A program made the translations under genes and the position numbers. The notes under the pieces are model-generated. The model ran no database searches and was not told the origin of the DNA. It saw only the letters and a list, made by a program, of their open reading frames with translations. Positions 5,577 through 5,604 of a stretch of DNA of 5,604 nt are shown here, one piece after another. The stretch comes from Acidobacteriota bacterium (GTDB lineage Bacteria; Acidobacteriota; Terriglobia; Bryobacterales; Bryobacteraceae), in contig JAJYKC010000223.1 of NCBI GenBank assembly GCA_021788955.1, forward strand, positions 1 through 5,604. Reading direction: 5' to 3'. Within the stretch, counting starts at the first letter, position 1, and each line of letters opens with the position of its first letter.

Positions 5577-5604
5577 ATGTCAGATTACATCGGCCGCATC
5601 GCCG
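5577..5604 (+). CDS. Start of the next tail-operon gene, truncated by the window end
   Basis: An ATG six bases after the preceding stop opens a frame beginning MSDYIGRIA that runs off the end. GAG at 5565-5567 lies nine bases upstream as a weak ribosome binding site. Its position, after a gpM-like gene and the four-cysteine protein, suggests another tail-tip or baseplate-hub protein. Nine residues are too few to identify it. Confidence 0.5.

Overview
This is a GC-rich stretch (hand-counted third-position GC of about 62 to 88% in sampled parts of the long gene) from the tail-morphogenesis module of a long-tailed phage or prophage. Most of it is one very large plus-strand gene, a tail tape measure protein that is already open at base 1 and ends at 4782. 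It is followed by a small lambda-gpM-like minor tail protein, a tiny four-cysteine protein and the start of another gene. The order tape measure, then minor tail (gpM-like), then further tip proteins is that of a siphovirus. There is no integrase, attachment site or clear host gene, so neither the host nor the integration state can be read directly. The base composition and style of the C-terminal tape measure region fit a prophage of a GC-rich soil-type bacterium; Acidobacteriota is a guess from memory only.

Region by region: bases 1-492 encode the conserved tape measure core and a first hydrophobic stretch. Bases about 493-1740 encode a long charged helical or coiled-coil section. Bases 1740-2136 encode a Gly/Ala-rich section. 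Bases 2137-3573 are unusual: two copies of the EGG...TGP...GEA..IVP type motif common in tape measure proteins flank about 420 residues that do not look like tape measure filler. This insert contains a GNAT acetyltransferase-like acetyl-CoA loop (RGQGVG), a possible winged-helix-like segment, a KGG-type motif and a helix-turn-helix-like segment. Bases 3574-4782 encode a Pro/Gly linker with a 9-residue tandem repeat, a glycine-zipper membrane-like segment and a compact C-terminal domain.

Bases 4783-5004 separate the tape measure gene from the minor tail gene. A minus-strand ORF of 52 codons fills most of this gap. It has a plausible ribosome binding site and ends one base from the tape measure stop codon. 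Two mutually exclusive hairpins lie at its start. The minor tail gene (5005-5421) has a good Shine-Dalgarno sequence. It overlaps a 50-residue CxCG/CxCG protein (5418-5570) by four bases, and the next gene begins six bases after that one, so the three are probably translationally linked.

The most interesting items are the motif-flanked cargo-like insert in the tape measure protein, the overlooked four-cysteine mini-gene in the tail-tip operon, and the antisense mini-gene between tape measure and minor tail genes.
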